From NCBI RefSeq assembly GCF_022346605.1, contig NZ_JAKRNT010000009.1:163453-227452 (forward strand): a stretch of DNA of 64,000 nt, given 5' to 3'. This stretch comes from Sporosarcina sp. ACRSL. Lineage in GTDB: Bacteria > Bacillota > Bacilli > Bacillales_A > Planococcaceae. The translations under genes and the position numbers were made by a program. The notes under the pieces are model-generated. The model saw only the letters and a program-made list of their open reading frames with translations, was not told the DNA's origin and ran no database searches. Shown here piece by piece: positions 15,292 to 23,636 of this stretch (position 1 is its first letter; each line of letters begins with the position of its first letter).

Positions 15292-16341
15292 CTACCTACG
15301 ATTAAAAAGCCGTCGCACAGGCGAATATTTATTGTGCTGTTGGCGCACATGCTCGTCGTCCATCTGTACGTATTTGCGCGTCGTATCGATGTCCGCATGG
15401 TCTACGATCTTTTGCAGCGTAAATAGGTCGCCGCCATTCAGCAGGTAATTCCGGCAGAACGTATGACGGAACATGTGCGGACTAAGGCGCGGGAATCCTA
15501 GTCGCTTCTTGCGCCGATTCAGTCGCGTTCGGAAAGCACCCGCCGTAAACGGTTCGCCATACGCGTTATGGAAGATATACGGTGACTCTCCGAAATAGCC
15601 GCAGGATTCTTCGTGTAGTGCCCGCAATAACTTCGCAACCTCGCGACTCATCGGCACCTCACGCATCCGACGATTCTTCGCCACCTGCGACGGGACATAT
15701 ACGGTATTCAATCGGTAATCTACGTTGTCTACCGTTAAACTAACCGCTTCCGTAATGCGCAGCCCCGTATCGAGCAGGAGCATGACGAGTATTTTGTCGC
15801 GCCATTCTGCGAAGTTGTTAACGTCATAGCTTGCGAGCAGACTATCGATCCCGTCGTCGGAAATGCCCGGCACTTCCTCGACTGTATCGCCCACTACGTT
15901 CTTGACCGTTTCCATTGCGTTCGTTTCCGTAATACCTTCCTTCGCCCAAAACCGGCACATCGTCCGTAGCGTCCGTAGGCGTATATTAATCGTATTCACC
16001 GATAATCCTATCCGATTGTCCTTGCGACCTTCCGCGCCTTCGTAACGCGGTTTCTCCGTGCGCAAGTATTGAATGTAACTGCGAATAACATCCGAAGTTA
16101 GGTCGTTCGCATAGACGACTTCGTAACCGAGTTTAGTTCGCAGATAATCGGATAAATAACGAATATGCTCCCGGTAGTTGTCGATTGTGCGCGGTCTTAC
16201 GCCTTCCGCTTGCTTTGCGTGGATAAATGCGTCCAATGCTTCGTTTAATGTTGCGTCTGTTAACGCAGTAGATTGCGACTGTTCGCCGTTACTGCCCGCG
16301 TTACGTCGTCCGATAAAAGTACGTTTATTGCTAGTTTCCAA
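15292..16341 (-). CDS. Tyrosine recombinase (prophage integrase)
   Basis: Inserts and excises the prophage at the tRNA-Arg gene. A SAM-like core-binding domain (about residues 30-120) precedes the catalytic domain with the tetrad: Arg in TGLRITEAV, HMFRHTF (HxxR), His in HADIDTTRKY and the nucleophile Tyr in the same segment. TTG 16341 is chosen because GGAGGTG lies eight bases upstream; this gives 349 residues. The frame stays open to 16518 but would read into the tRNA gene. The start lies about 145 bases from the tRNA 3' end, the usual int-att arrangement. Confidence 0.93.
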   Translation of the reverse strand: METSNKRTFIGRRNAGSNGEQSQSTALTDATLNEALDAFIHAKQAEGVRPRTIDNYREHIRYLSDYLRTKLGYEVVYANDLTSDVIRSYIQYLRTEKPRYEGAEGRKDNRIGLSVNTINIRLRTLRTMCRFWAKEGITETNAMETVKNVVGDTVEEVPGISDDGIDSLLASYDVNNFAEWRDKILVMLLLDTGLRITEAVSLTVDNVDYRLNTVYVPSQVAKNRRMREVPMSREVAKLLRALHEESCGYFGESPYIFHNAYGEPFTAGAFRTRLNRRKKRLGFPRLSPHMFRHTFCRNYLLNGGDLFTLQKIVDHADIDTTRKYVQMDDEHVRQQHNKYSPVRRLFNRR

Positions 16342-16361
16342 CGCGTTTACACCTCCGTTAA

Positions 16362-16395
16362 TGTCACACGGATTCCGCCGAAAAGTGTCACACGG
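16362..16395. repeat. Direct repeats, possible integrase arm sites
   Basis: TGTCACACGG occurs at 16362-16371 and 16386-16395, 24 bases apart, between the integrase start and the tRNA end. Confidence 0.4.
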
Positions 16396-16486
16396 CTTAT
16401 ACGCGAAGACGCGGCTCACTGGCGTCAAGTCAACGAGTGACGTAACGTCAATAAACCGCGTCAGTATCGGGTTTGTAACGAGTTTA

Positions 16487-16559
16487 CGTCCCAGGCAGGA
16501 ATCGAACCTGCGACCCACAGCTTAGGAGGCTGTTGCTCTATCCCCTGAGCTACTGAGAC
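16487..16559 (-). tRNA. tRNA-Arg (anticodon CCT), prophage attachment site
   Basis: Full cloverleaf of 73 bases on the minus strand: acceptor GTCTCAG/CTGGGAC with one G-U, D-arm AGCTCAGGGGATAGAGC, anticodon loop CTCCTAA with CCT (reads AGG), and T-arm GCAGGTTCGAATCCTGC. CCA is not encoded. The 3' end points at the integrase gene, so the prophage has replaced the bases after the tRNA and restored its 3' part; the other attachment site is outside the window. The DNA beyond is host. Confidence 0.95.
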
Positions 16560-16697
16560 AAAAAGAAGTACGTTATCTATTATAAAGACTATGTACGTTT
16601 ACGGCAATATATTTATTTCAATTCCAATCAACTGTATGACAACATGATTTGAACACATAGTAAAGGGAAGTAAATGGATTTGAGGAGGTTTTACAAA

Positions 16698-17546
16698 ATG
16701 GAAAGAAGTTCTTCCACGGAAAGATTTCAACCATTGACATCCGGAACGAGTGGTCAAGGAATAGAAGTTGCCCCTGATTTATACTGCTTCACGGTTCAAA
16801 TCGTCAATGTCATTTTTTATGGCTTACCTGGCGAAGGAAATAAGTGGGTGCTTATTGACGCTGGAATGCCAAAGTCGGCTGAAAGGATTAAAGAAGAAGC
16901 CGAAAAAAGATTTGGACAAGGTAATCCACCGCAAGCGATCATTCTGACCCATGCTCATTTCGATCATATCGGTGCATTGATCGACTTATTGGAAGTTTGG
17001 GATGTGCCGGTCTATGCACAAGAGTTGGAGTTGCCTTATCTGACAGGTCAAAAAAATTACCCTGAACCTGACACTTCCGTCGAAGGAGGGATGGTCGCAA
17101 AGTTATCATTCCTATTTCCTCATGAAAGCATTGACATTGGGACAAAGGTACATCCGCTTTCGATCGACCATACCGTACCGTTCATGCCGGATTGGAAATG
17201 GATTCATACACCTGGACATACGGAAGGTCATATTTCATTGTTCCGAAATGAGGATCACGCCATGATTGTCGGCGATGCATTTGTGACAGTCAAACAAGAT
17301 TCTCTTTATAAGGTATTCACTCAAGAAAAAGAAATCGGAGGACCTCCCCGCTATTTGACGCCTGATTGGGGAATGGCGGAAGAGTCTGTCCAAATTTTAG
17401 CAGCGCTTCATCCTCATATTGCCATAACAGGTCACGGCGTCCCAGTGGATGGACAATGGCTGCATGAAAATTTGGATAGATTGGCGTCAGATTTCCAATC
17501 GATTGCTGTGCCGGATCATGGCAAGTTCGTTGACGGTTCCGAGTAA
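16698..17546 (+). CDS. MBL-fold metallohydrolase
   Basis: 282 residues with the full metallo-beta-lactamase pattern: LTHAHFDHIGAL (HxHxDH), HTPGHTEGHISLF, GDAFVT and GHGVP. Such enzymes hydrolyse lactones, thioesters or similar; the substrate cannot be read from sequence. ATG 16698 is preferred because TTGAGGAGG lies eight bases upstream. First host gene after the tRNA. Confidence 0.85.
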   Translation: MERSSSTERFQPLTSGTSGQGIEVAPDLYCFTVQIVNVIFYGLPGEGNKWVLIDAGMPKSAERIKEEAEKRFGQGNPPQAIILTHAHFDHIGALIDLLEVWDVPVYAQELELPYLTGQKNYPEPDTSVEGGMVAKLSFLFPHESIDIGTKVHPLSIDHTVPFMPDWKWIHTPGHTEGHISLFRNEDHAMIVGDAFVTVKQDSLYKVFTQEKEIGGPPRYLTPDWGMAEESVQILAALHPHIAITGHGVPVDGQWLHENLDRLASDFQSIAVPDHGKFVDGSE

Positions 17547-17648
17547 CGTATAAACCATTGCCCCCTTCTCCAACTTTCTTAGTTCATTGTCATATTTACA
17601 ACTATAACAGGCAAGCTAAGTAAAAGATTGGTGGAGGAGGTCAGGGTT

Positions 17649-17828
17649 TTGGACCGAGTTGAACGCCGAATTACAAAACGGAATGAAATTGAGCAGCAAA
17701 AACGAAAGTATGCAGAGAGATTTCATGAATTTGCAAGTCTGGGCGAGTACAAAAAAGCTATGGTCGAGACTTATCGGAAGACGATTCATGAACAGACGGA
17801 AAAAGATGAACGTACGAATCGACAATAA
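17649..17828 (+). CDS. Small helical hypothetical protein (59 aa)
   Basis: Highly charged helix (RRITKRNEIEQQKRKY, then YRKTIHEQTEKDE). TTG 17649 stands behind GGAGGAGGT. Ends before a strong terminator. No family recognised. Confidence 0.5.
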   Translation: MDRVERRITKRNEIEQQKRKYAERFHEFASLGEYKKAMVETYRKTIHEQTEKDERTNRQ

Positions 17829-17833
17829 AAGAA

Positions 17834-17875
17834 GGACGTCTCTAGTCGCTTAGACTTGGAGACGTCCATTTTTCG
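17834..17875. terminator. Convergent terminator
   Basis: GGACGTCTC (17834-17842) pairs with GAGACGTCC (17859-17867), then ATTTTT. It lies between the convergent genes ending at 17828 and 17880. Confidence 0.85.
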
Positions 17876-17879
17876 TTTA

Positions 17880-18515
17880 TTAAAACAATGATGTCGTTAC
17901 TGCGACAATAAAAAGAACAATGACAACTAGTATGATGATCGGTAAAAAGACGACCAAGGCGGCCATCCATGCTGGAAATCGATGAACTTCTGCGAAAGTG
18001 GCAATGAGGGCTACCAATGACCAAATTCCTACAACAGAATTGACAAGTAAAGAAATGATCATCCACATGTACTGTCCAACCGAGAAATCATAGTCACTAA
18101 CAAAATTGCCTTGACCTAAAATGAGCAGATCCGGTATCCAAATAAGCCCACCAATGACAATAATGATATTTGAAACTGTAAATGCCTTTCGAGATTCCTC
18201 AAATGTTCCCGAGCCGCGAAACATAAGGGAAAAAGCATGGTAGATTCCCGATATGAGATAAAGTGCAATCACGCCTATGATCGGTCCCGCAATTAAGGAA
18301 ACTAATAAAATAGCTACGATATTCCATGTCTCACCTAAGTCCTTGCTTGCTGCTTGATCTAGGAAGTGGATAATTCCCGTAATCGCCGCAACGAAAAGAA
18401 CAAAGCTTCCTGTTTTATAATTCATGACAAATTGGACTGTTTTTCTCGGGTGAAGCCATACGGAAGTCCATGGGTTGATTCGAGCTTCATGCACTTCGAT
18501 CTCACTGTTTTGCAA
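17880..18515 (-). CDS. Yip1-family membrane protein
   Basis: About 211 residues with five membrane segments; the opening RINPWTSVWLHPRKTVQFVM is the usual start of bacterial Yip1-domain proteins, followed by hydrophobic stretches (GSFVLFVAAITGI, WNIVAILLVSLIAGPIIGVI, and others). Function in bacteria is unknown. TTG 18515 has GGGAG nine bases upstream; a longer frame to 18587 has no such site. Confidence 0.75.
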   Translation of the reverse strand: MQNSEIEVHEARINPWTSVWLHPRKTVQFVMNYKTGSFVLFVAAITGIIHFLDQAASKDLGETWNIVAILLVSLIAGPIIGVIALYLISGIYHAFSLMFRGSGTFEESRKAFTVSNIIIVIGGLIWIPDLLILGQGNFVSDYDFSVGQYMWMIISLLVNSVVGIWSLVALIATFAEVHRFPAWMAALVVFLPIIILVVIVLFIVAVTTSLF

Positions 18516-18607
18516 AGAAACCTCACTCCCTATTATTCTTTTTCTATCACTAGTCATACATACGTATGAGATATGAATTCGTTTCAAGAATAATTGGGAG
18601 TTGTGGT

Positions 18608-19096
18608 TTACTTATCAAGCCCTTTTCCCATACCTTTCAGGAAATCCATGCCGTATTTCACTGCACGATTTATATTCGGGTCGTTCAATGCTGTCATCAA
18701 TTGGATAATGGACACTTTATCTCCATTCCCTTTATACAGTTCGGCCTCTTCGACTCCCTTCGTTATACTATCCTTCAAATTCGCCGTAACTTCCGGGTTT
18801 AATGAAGTCAAAAGGCCGGCCCCATTCAGTAAATTATTGATAAGATTCGTCATCGGTTCCCGTGAAGCTTGTGTCACAGCGATTCCTGCAAGTTCATCTT
18901 TCGCCTTAACCATTGCCGTCAATGCATCTAACACCCCTGCATTGTCCAACTCCGATGTGATTTCAATGATTTTATTCAAAGATTGTTGCTGCTCGGCGAT
19001 CAGGGTTTGCAATTCTTTCATTTTCTGTTGCTGTTGCTCTTCAGGTGTAGGTTCAATTCTCTTAATTGAAGTAATTGGCGCTGCCATCCGACTCAC
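18608..19096 (-). CDS. yrhD: DUF1641 protein (YrhD-like)
   Basis: 162 residues with a glutamine-rich coiled coil (about 18-50) and the DUF1641 helical core (LDALTAMVKAKDELAG, NPNINRAVKYGMDFLKG). In B. subtilis yrhD follows the formate dehydrogenase gene yrhE, as here. Its GTG overlaps the stop of the dehydrogenase gene (GTGA), so the two are coupled. A role as partner of the dehydrogenase is likely from this linkage. Confidence 0.85.
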   Translation of the reverse strand: MSRMAAPITSIKRIEPTPEEQQQQKMKELQTLIAEQQQSLNKIIEITSELDNAGVLDALTAMVKAKDELAGIAVTQASREPMTNLINNLLNGAGLLTSLNPEVTANLKDSITKGVEEAELYKGNGDKVSIIQLMTALNDPNINRAVKYGMDFLKGMGKGLDK

Positions 19097-22029
19097 CCTT
19101 TCTCCACATGGTCTGTTAGATGCTCATAGCCAGGTCTTGCCCATTTGCGTTCAACTTCCACCCCGTTTTGTGGATGCCGTTTTTTATTCCGGTGGTTGTG
19201 TACCGGCAAAGGGTTCTCCCCTTCTGTTCTTAAAACTTCCATCCGAACTTTCGCTTGTTTGAACGCAGGTGTATTCGTCCGTTGATCTACCGCTGTTCCT
19301 GTTAAGAAGTTGATGGCCGATTCTTTTTCAACCGAGTTCATCGGCAGGAACAATTCGTTCCCTTTCACTCGGTCGGTGACGAGAGCTGGCAAGCGAAGAG
19401 CTCCGTGTGGTGAAACGAGTCTGACTAAAGATCCGCTTAGCACCCCTCGCTCCTTTGCAAGTTCCGGGGAAACTTCAACGAAAATTTCAGGAACTTTTGA
19501 TTGGATGCCTTCGGATTTATTTGTCAAGTTCCCTTCATGGAAATGTTCGAGCATTCTTCCGTTATTTATATGCAAGTCGAATTCGTCGTCATATTTAACC
19601 GGTTCTACCCAATCAGATAAGGCGAATCTCGCTTTTCCATCAGGGAAATTGAATCCATCAACATATAGCAACGGAGTACTTTCCCCGTCCAGACTCCCCC
19701 ACAAAAAGCTGTCCCAGTTTTCCATATTGCTGTAATCAGCCTTGCTAAATATTGGCGATAAGCTTGCCATTTCAGAGAAAATTTCACTTGGATGTGTAAA
19801 CTTCCAATCTGCTCCTAGTCTTGTAGCGATTTCCTGAACGATCCACCAATCAGCCTTTGCATCTCCTAATTCGGGTAGTGCTTTATACAATCGCTGAACT
19901 CTTCGTTCAGTGTTCGTAAATGTCCCATCCTTTTCTAATGAAGGGACAGCCGGCAGAATCACATCTGCATATCTCGCAGTCCTCGAGAAGAAAATATCTT
20001 GGACTACTAAAAAGTCAAGCTTGGATAAGACGTCATGTACATGATTCGCATTAGAATCGACGAGTGCCATGTCTTCACCGACGATATACATCGCTTTCAT
20101 AATACCTTGATCGACCGCATGCAACATTTGGATATTATCCATCCCAGGTCGATCCCCTATTTCAACGCCATAAGCAAGTTCGAACTTTTTCCGTGCTGCA
20201 TCATCTGTCACATGCTGATAACCTGGCAGCCACCCCGGGAGTGTTCCCATATCACAAGCACCTTGGACATTGTTATGGCCACGAAGCGGGTACGCGCCTG
20301 CGCCTGGTCTACGATAATTACCAGTTGCAAGAAGTAAATTGGAAATTGCAGCGGAAGTGTCCGATCCACCAGTATTTTGAGTTACTCCCATCCCCCATAA
20401 AATACAAGTTCCATCTGCGTCACGGATCATTTCAGCTGTCTTGATCAGCATTTCTTTCGGTACACCTGTCACATGCTCAGCAAAATCAAGCGTATATTTT
20501 TTCAATACATTTTTGAAATCTTCAAAATGATGGACATTTTCACGAATGAAAGCCTCATCATGCCAGCCTTTGTCAATCATATATTTTGTCACTGCCATAA
20601 GCCATACTTGGTCAGTTCCCTGCTTCGGACTGATGAAAATATCTGATCGCTCCGCCATTTCATGTTTGCGTAAATCAGCAACAATTAATTTCTGACCATG
20701 TAGTTTATGTGCACGCTTTACACGTGTCGCAAGAACGGGATGTCCTTCAGCAGGGTTCGCTCCCACGATGATCACTAGGCCCGCCTTTGAAATGTCCTTG
20801 ATCGTTCCTGCATCGCCACCCATTCCAACCGTCCTGAATAATCCGTCGGTCGCCGGCGATTGACAGTAACGTGAACAATTGTCGACATTATTCGTTTTAA
20901 ACACTTGCCTTGCAAGCTTTTGAATTAGATAGTTCTCCTCGTTGGTGATTTTTGAGGATGATATGACACCAACACTATTTTCTCCATGTTCTTTATGAAT
21001 GGATCCTAACCGTTCCGCAACTAAATCCAATGCTTCCTTCCAAGTAGCTTCAACAAAAGAATCGCCTTTTCGGATGAGCGGAGTTGTCAACCTTTCTTCA
21101 CTGTTGACAAAATCCCAGCCGAACTTCCCTTTTACGCAAGTCGATATGGCATTGACAGGTGCATCGGAAACCGGTTGAATTTTAAGGATTTTACGGTCTT
21201 TCGTCCATACTTCAAATGAACATCCGACTCCACAAAACGTACAAACTGTCTTTGTTTTCTTCGTCCTCGTTTCGCGCATTGCTGCTTCCGCGTCTGAAAT
21301 GGCCATGATGCTACTATATCCGGGTTCAACATCTTTTACTAAATCGATCATTGGTGTTAATAATTCTTCCTTCATGTCTGTCATGAAACCGGCTTCACCA
21401 AGCATCGACTTCTCCATTAATGCATTGCAAGGACAAACCGTCACACAATGACCACAACCAACACAGGACGACTCATTGATTTTAGCCCCGCCATCCCAAA
21501 GGACAATTGGACGATCCCGTTCCCAATCAATGCTCAAAGTTTCATTTACTTGCAGATTTTGACATGCTTCTACGCACTGACCGCAAGCGATACATTGATT
21601 CGGATCGTACCGATAAAACGGATGTGTGAAATCAACACTGTCTTTGGAGCATTTCGGTTCATATGGATATTTTTGTTCTTCGATTCCCATCATATCGACA
21701 GTGTTATGTATTTTGCAGTTGCCATTGTTGTTATCACACACTGTGCAATATAATAAGTGGTTTTCGAGGATTCGATCCATCGCTTCTGTTTGTGCCTCTT
21801 TGGCCCGATGAGAAGATAATTGTACATCCATACCTTTTACAGCTTTTGTTGAACATGATCGAACAAGACTTCCATTCACTTCGACAATACATGTATCACA
21901 TGTTTCTATCGGATCCACTTCAGGCAAATAACAGATTTGAGGATGTTCAATCTGCTGTTCATTGATCACCTGTAATATAGTCATGCCTTCTACGAACGGA
22001 TATGCCTTTCCATTAATCTTGATTGACAT
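19093..22029 (-). CDS. fdhA: Formate dehydrogenase, molybdopterin subunit
   Basis: 978 residues. Oxidises formate to CO2 with a bis-MGD molybdenum (or tungsten) cofactor. Domains in order: 2Fe-2S ferredoxin (ICYLPEVDPIETCDTC, about 30-60), Cys-rich segment (CTVCDNNNGNCKIH, about 95), two 4Fe-4S motifs (CIACGQCVEAC about 146, CVGCGHCVTVC about 190), the 4Fe-4S of the catalytic domain (CTFCGVGCSFEV about 263), then the molybdopterin domains. The metal-binding residue is Cys in SRYCQSPATDG, not selenocysteine. The closest named relatives are B. subtilis YrhE and YjgC. Preceded by an attenuator-like leader. Confidence 0.93.
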   Translation of the reverse strand: MSIKINGKAYPFVEGMTILQVINEQQIEHPQICYLPEVDPIETCDTCIVEVNGSLVRSCSTKAVKGMDVQLSSHRAKEAQTEAMDRILENHLLYCTVCDNNNGNCKIHNTVDMMGIEEQKYPYEPKCSKDSVDFTHPFYRYDPNQCIACGQCVEACQNLQVNETLSIDWERDRPIVLWDGGAKINESSCVGCGHCVTVCPCNALMEKSMLGEAGFMTDMKEELLTPMIDLVKDVEPGYSSIMAISDAEAAMRETRTKKTKTVCTFCGVGCSFEVWTKDRKILKIQPVSDAPVNAISTCVKGKFGWDFVNSEERLTTPLIRKGDSFVEATWKEALDLVAERLGSIHKEHGENSVGVISSSKITNEENYLIQKLARQVFKTNNVDNCSRYCQSPATDGLFRTVGMGGDAGTIKDISKAGLVIIVGANPAEGHPVLATRVKRAHKLHGQKLIVADLRKHEMAERSDIFISPKQGTDQVWLMAVTKYMIDKGWHDEAFIRENVHHFEDFKNVLKKYTLDFAEHVTGVPKEMLIKTAEMIRDADGTCILWGMGVTQNTGGSDTSAAISNLLLATGNYRRPGAGAYPLRGHNNVQGACDMGTLPGWLPGYQHVTDDAARKKFELAYGVEIGDRPGMDNIQMLHAVDQGIMKAMYIVGEDMALVDSNANHVHDVLSKLDFLVVQDIFFSRTARYADVILPAVPSLEKDGTFTNTERRVQRLYKALPELGDAKADWWIVQEIATRLGADWKFTHPSEIFSEMASLSPIFSKADYSNMENWDSFLWGSLDGESTPLLYVDGFNFPDGKARFALSDWVEPVKYDDEFDLHINNGRMLEHFHEGNLTNKSEGIQSKVPEIFVEVSPELAKERGVLSGSLVRLVSPHGALRLPALVTDRVKGNELFLPMNSVEKESAINFLTGTAVDQRTNTPAFKQAKVRMEVLRTEGENPLPVHNHRNKKRHPQNGVEVERKWARPGYEHLTDHVEKG

Positions 22030-22205
22030 GAAATGCCTCCTTTGTAAATTAAAAAACCACCATAGACAAATACACCTGCTAGTAGGTGTACATGTCTATG
22101 GTGGAATAGTCTAGTAGCAGGGCTTGCTAAATAACCAATCCAACTGTAAAATAATGGAATGATAACACCGGTGCAGTTTCATACCCCGATGTCATACTTA
22201 TTAGT
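22030..22205 (-). promoter_or_regulatory. Structured leader with transcription attenuator before fdhA
   Basis: The transcript begins near 22200 and runs about 170 bases to the gene. It ends in a strong terminator: stems 22093-22104 with 22057-22068 (12 perfect pairs) and 22084-22090 with 22071-22077, then six U just before the AGGAGG site. Upstream, CCTGCTA (22115-22121) is complementary to TAGCAGG (22075-22081), a segment that forms part of the inner terminator stem and loop; pairing there would block the terminator. A further stem-loop occupies about 22163-22198. This is the layout of a riboswitch or protein-controlled attenuator; the ligand is unknown, with molybdenum cofactor or formate as guesses. 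Confidence 0.65.
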
Positions 22206-22235
22206 ATTATAGTGTAGAAGAATTTATTATACAAT
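22206..22235. promoter_or_regulatory. Overlapping divergent promoters
   Basis: Minus strand: TTGTAT (22229-22234), 17 bases, TATAAT (22206-22211), toward fdhA. Plus strand: TTATAG (22207-22212), 17 bases, TACAAT (22230-22235), toward the DUF2294 gene. The elements overlap, so the two promoters should compete. Confidence 0.6.
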
Positions 22236-22291
22236 AGGTGTAATGAAATATTGAATGATAATTCATATAGTTTTAAAAGGAGTTTGTGCGA

Positions 22292-22639
22292 ATGTCTAAA
22301 AAAATACATGACTTCAATGCGATTATCCGTAAGTTAAGAAAAGACCTATTTGGCAAAGGGCCTGAAAGAATTACGACAATTTTTGTCGACAATATGGCGA
22401 TCTCCACACTCTACGGTAACTTGACGCCAACAGAAAAATTCATCGCAGGTACACGTGAAGGTAAAGAAATGGTTCATTCTGCCAGAACTAAAATGATTCA
22501 AGAAGTGTATAAGGAATCCCCTCCAGATGGCCTTGAAGAAGTGGTAGGTGCAAAATTTATCCATCTTTTTTCAGACATCAAAGTAGAGGATGATATTGCG
22601 GTTTCTGTTTTCTTGTTTGATAGAATCATTGAACAATGA
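22292..22639 (+). CDS. DUF2294 family protein
   Basis: 115 residues, whole length matching this family (FNAIIRKLRKDLFGKGPE, NLTPTEKFIAG, SDIKVEDDIAVSVFLF). The function is unknown, but the family occurs beside formate dehydrogenase genes in Bacilli. ATG 22292 with AAAGGAG upstream. Fourteen bases separate it from fdhD, so they form one operon. Confidence 0.8.
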   Translation: MSKKIHDFNAIIRKLRKDLFGKGPERITTIFVDNMAISTLYGNLTPTEKFIAGTREGKEMVHSARTKMIQEVYKESPPDGLEEVVGAKFIHLFSDIKVEDDIAVSVFLFDRIIEQ

Positions 22640-22652
22640 AAGGGGAAGAATT

Positions 22653-23441
22653 ATGAACCGGATTCAAAAACGGTCCATTTTGCGATTTGCTAATGGGAAG
22701 TTCGAACAAAAGCTGGATGAAATCGCAACCGAATACCCAATTACGGTTAAATTGAATGGAAAAGAATTATTGACGATCGTGTGTACACCCGAGTACATAG
22801 AGGATATGGTTGTCGGATTTCTTGCATCCGAGCGGATTATTGTAGACTACCAAGACATCGAGGAAATCCGGTTGGAGGAAGATTCGGGCTTTGTCCATGT
22901 ACAAACAAGAAGGACATTTCCATTTTACGAACAACTACAAAACAAAAGGTATATTACCTCATGTTGCGGAATGAGCAGACAAGGATTTGTATTCGCTAAT
23001 GATGCACTGACAGCCAAAAGGATGTCTGAAAAGAATATTCTGCTAGCACCCGACGACTGTTTTTCATTAATGGAGAAATTGAACAAGAAAGCTGACCTTT
23101 TTCAACAAACAGGCGGGGTCCATATTGCTGCACTTTGCGATCCGCAAAATTTCATGCTGACTAGAATGGATATAGGACGTCATAATGCATTAGATAAAAT
23201 TTATGGATATTGTTTAAAAAACGATATTACAGTCAATGACAAGGTAATTGTCTTTAGCGGAAGAATATCCTCCGAGATATTATTAAAAGTTGCAAAAATC
23301 GGTTGTGAAGTCGTCTTATCGAAATCGGCACCAACCGAACTGGCATTAAATCTCGCCGATGAGTTAGGAATAACAGCTGTCGGATTCATAAGAGGCCAAT
23401 CTTTTAATGTGTATACACATCCTGAAAGAATAAGAGTGTGA
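22653..23441 (+). CDS. fdhD: FdhD, formate dehydrogenase sulfurtransferase
   Basis: Transfers sulfur from a cysteine desulfurase to the molybdenum cofactor, which formate dehydrogenase needs for activity. 262 residues from ATG 22653. The family motif region reads ITSCCGMSRQG near 111, with adjacent cysteines where the E. coli enzyme has CxxC; the signature FQQTGGVHIAAL and DIGRHNALDKIYG are clear. Divergent from fdhA, which it serves. Confidence 0.92.
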   Translation: MNRIQKRSILRFANGKFEQKLDEIATEYPITVKLNGKELLTIVCTPEYIEDMVVGFLASERIIVDYQDIEEIRLEEDSGFVHVQTRRTFPFYEQLQNKRYITSCCGMSRQGFVFANDALTAKRMSEKNILLAPDDCFSLMEKLNKKADLFQQTGGVHIAALCDPQNFMLTRMDIGRHNALDKIYGYCLKNDITVNDKVIVFSGRISSEILLKVAKIGCEVVLSKSAPTELALNLADELGITAVGFIRGQSFNVYTHPERIRV

Positions 23442-23636
23442 CTCTTCCCCCTTTTTAGACAAAAAATAATATTTAGTGACAAGCCCAAATGATGGTGGTA
23501 ATATGGCAGAAATGTGACAAAAATATGTCTCTTAATTTTTCAGTAGAATGAAAGGGTTTTCATTTTACAGAATTACTTATTTAACGAGAGAAAATTTCTT
23601 TGTCATATTACTTTATTATCAAGGGAGATGAAAAAC

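Noticed and set aside
16342..16518. Longer integrase start
   Set aside because: It would extend over the attachment region into the tRNA gene; TTG 16341 has a proper ribosome site.
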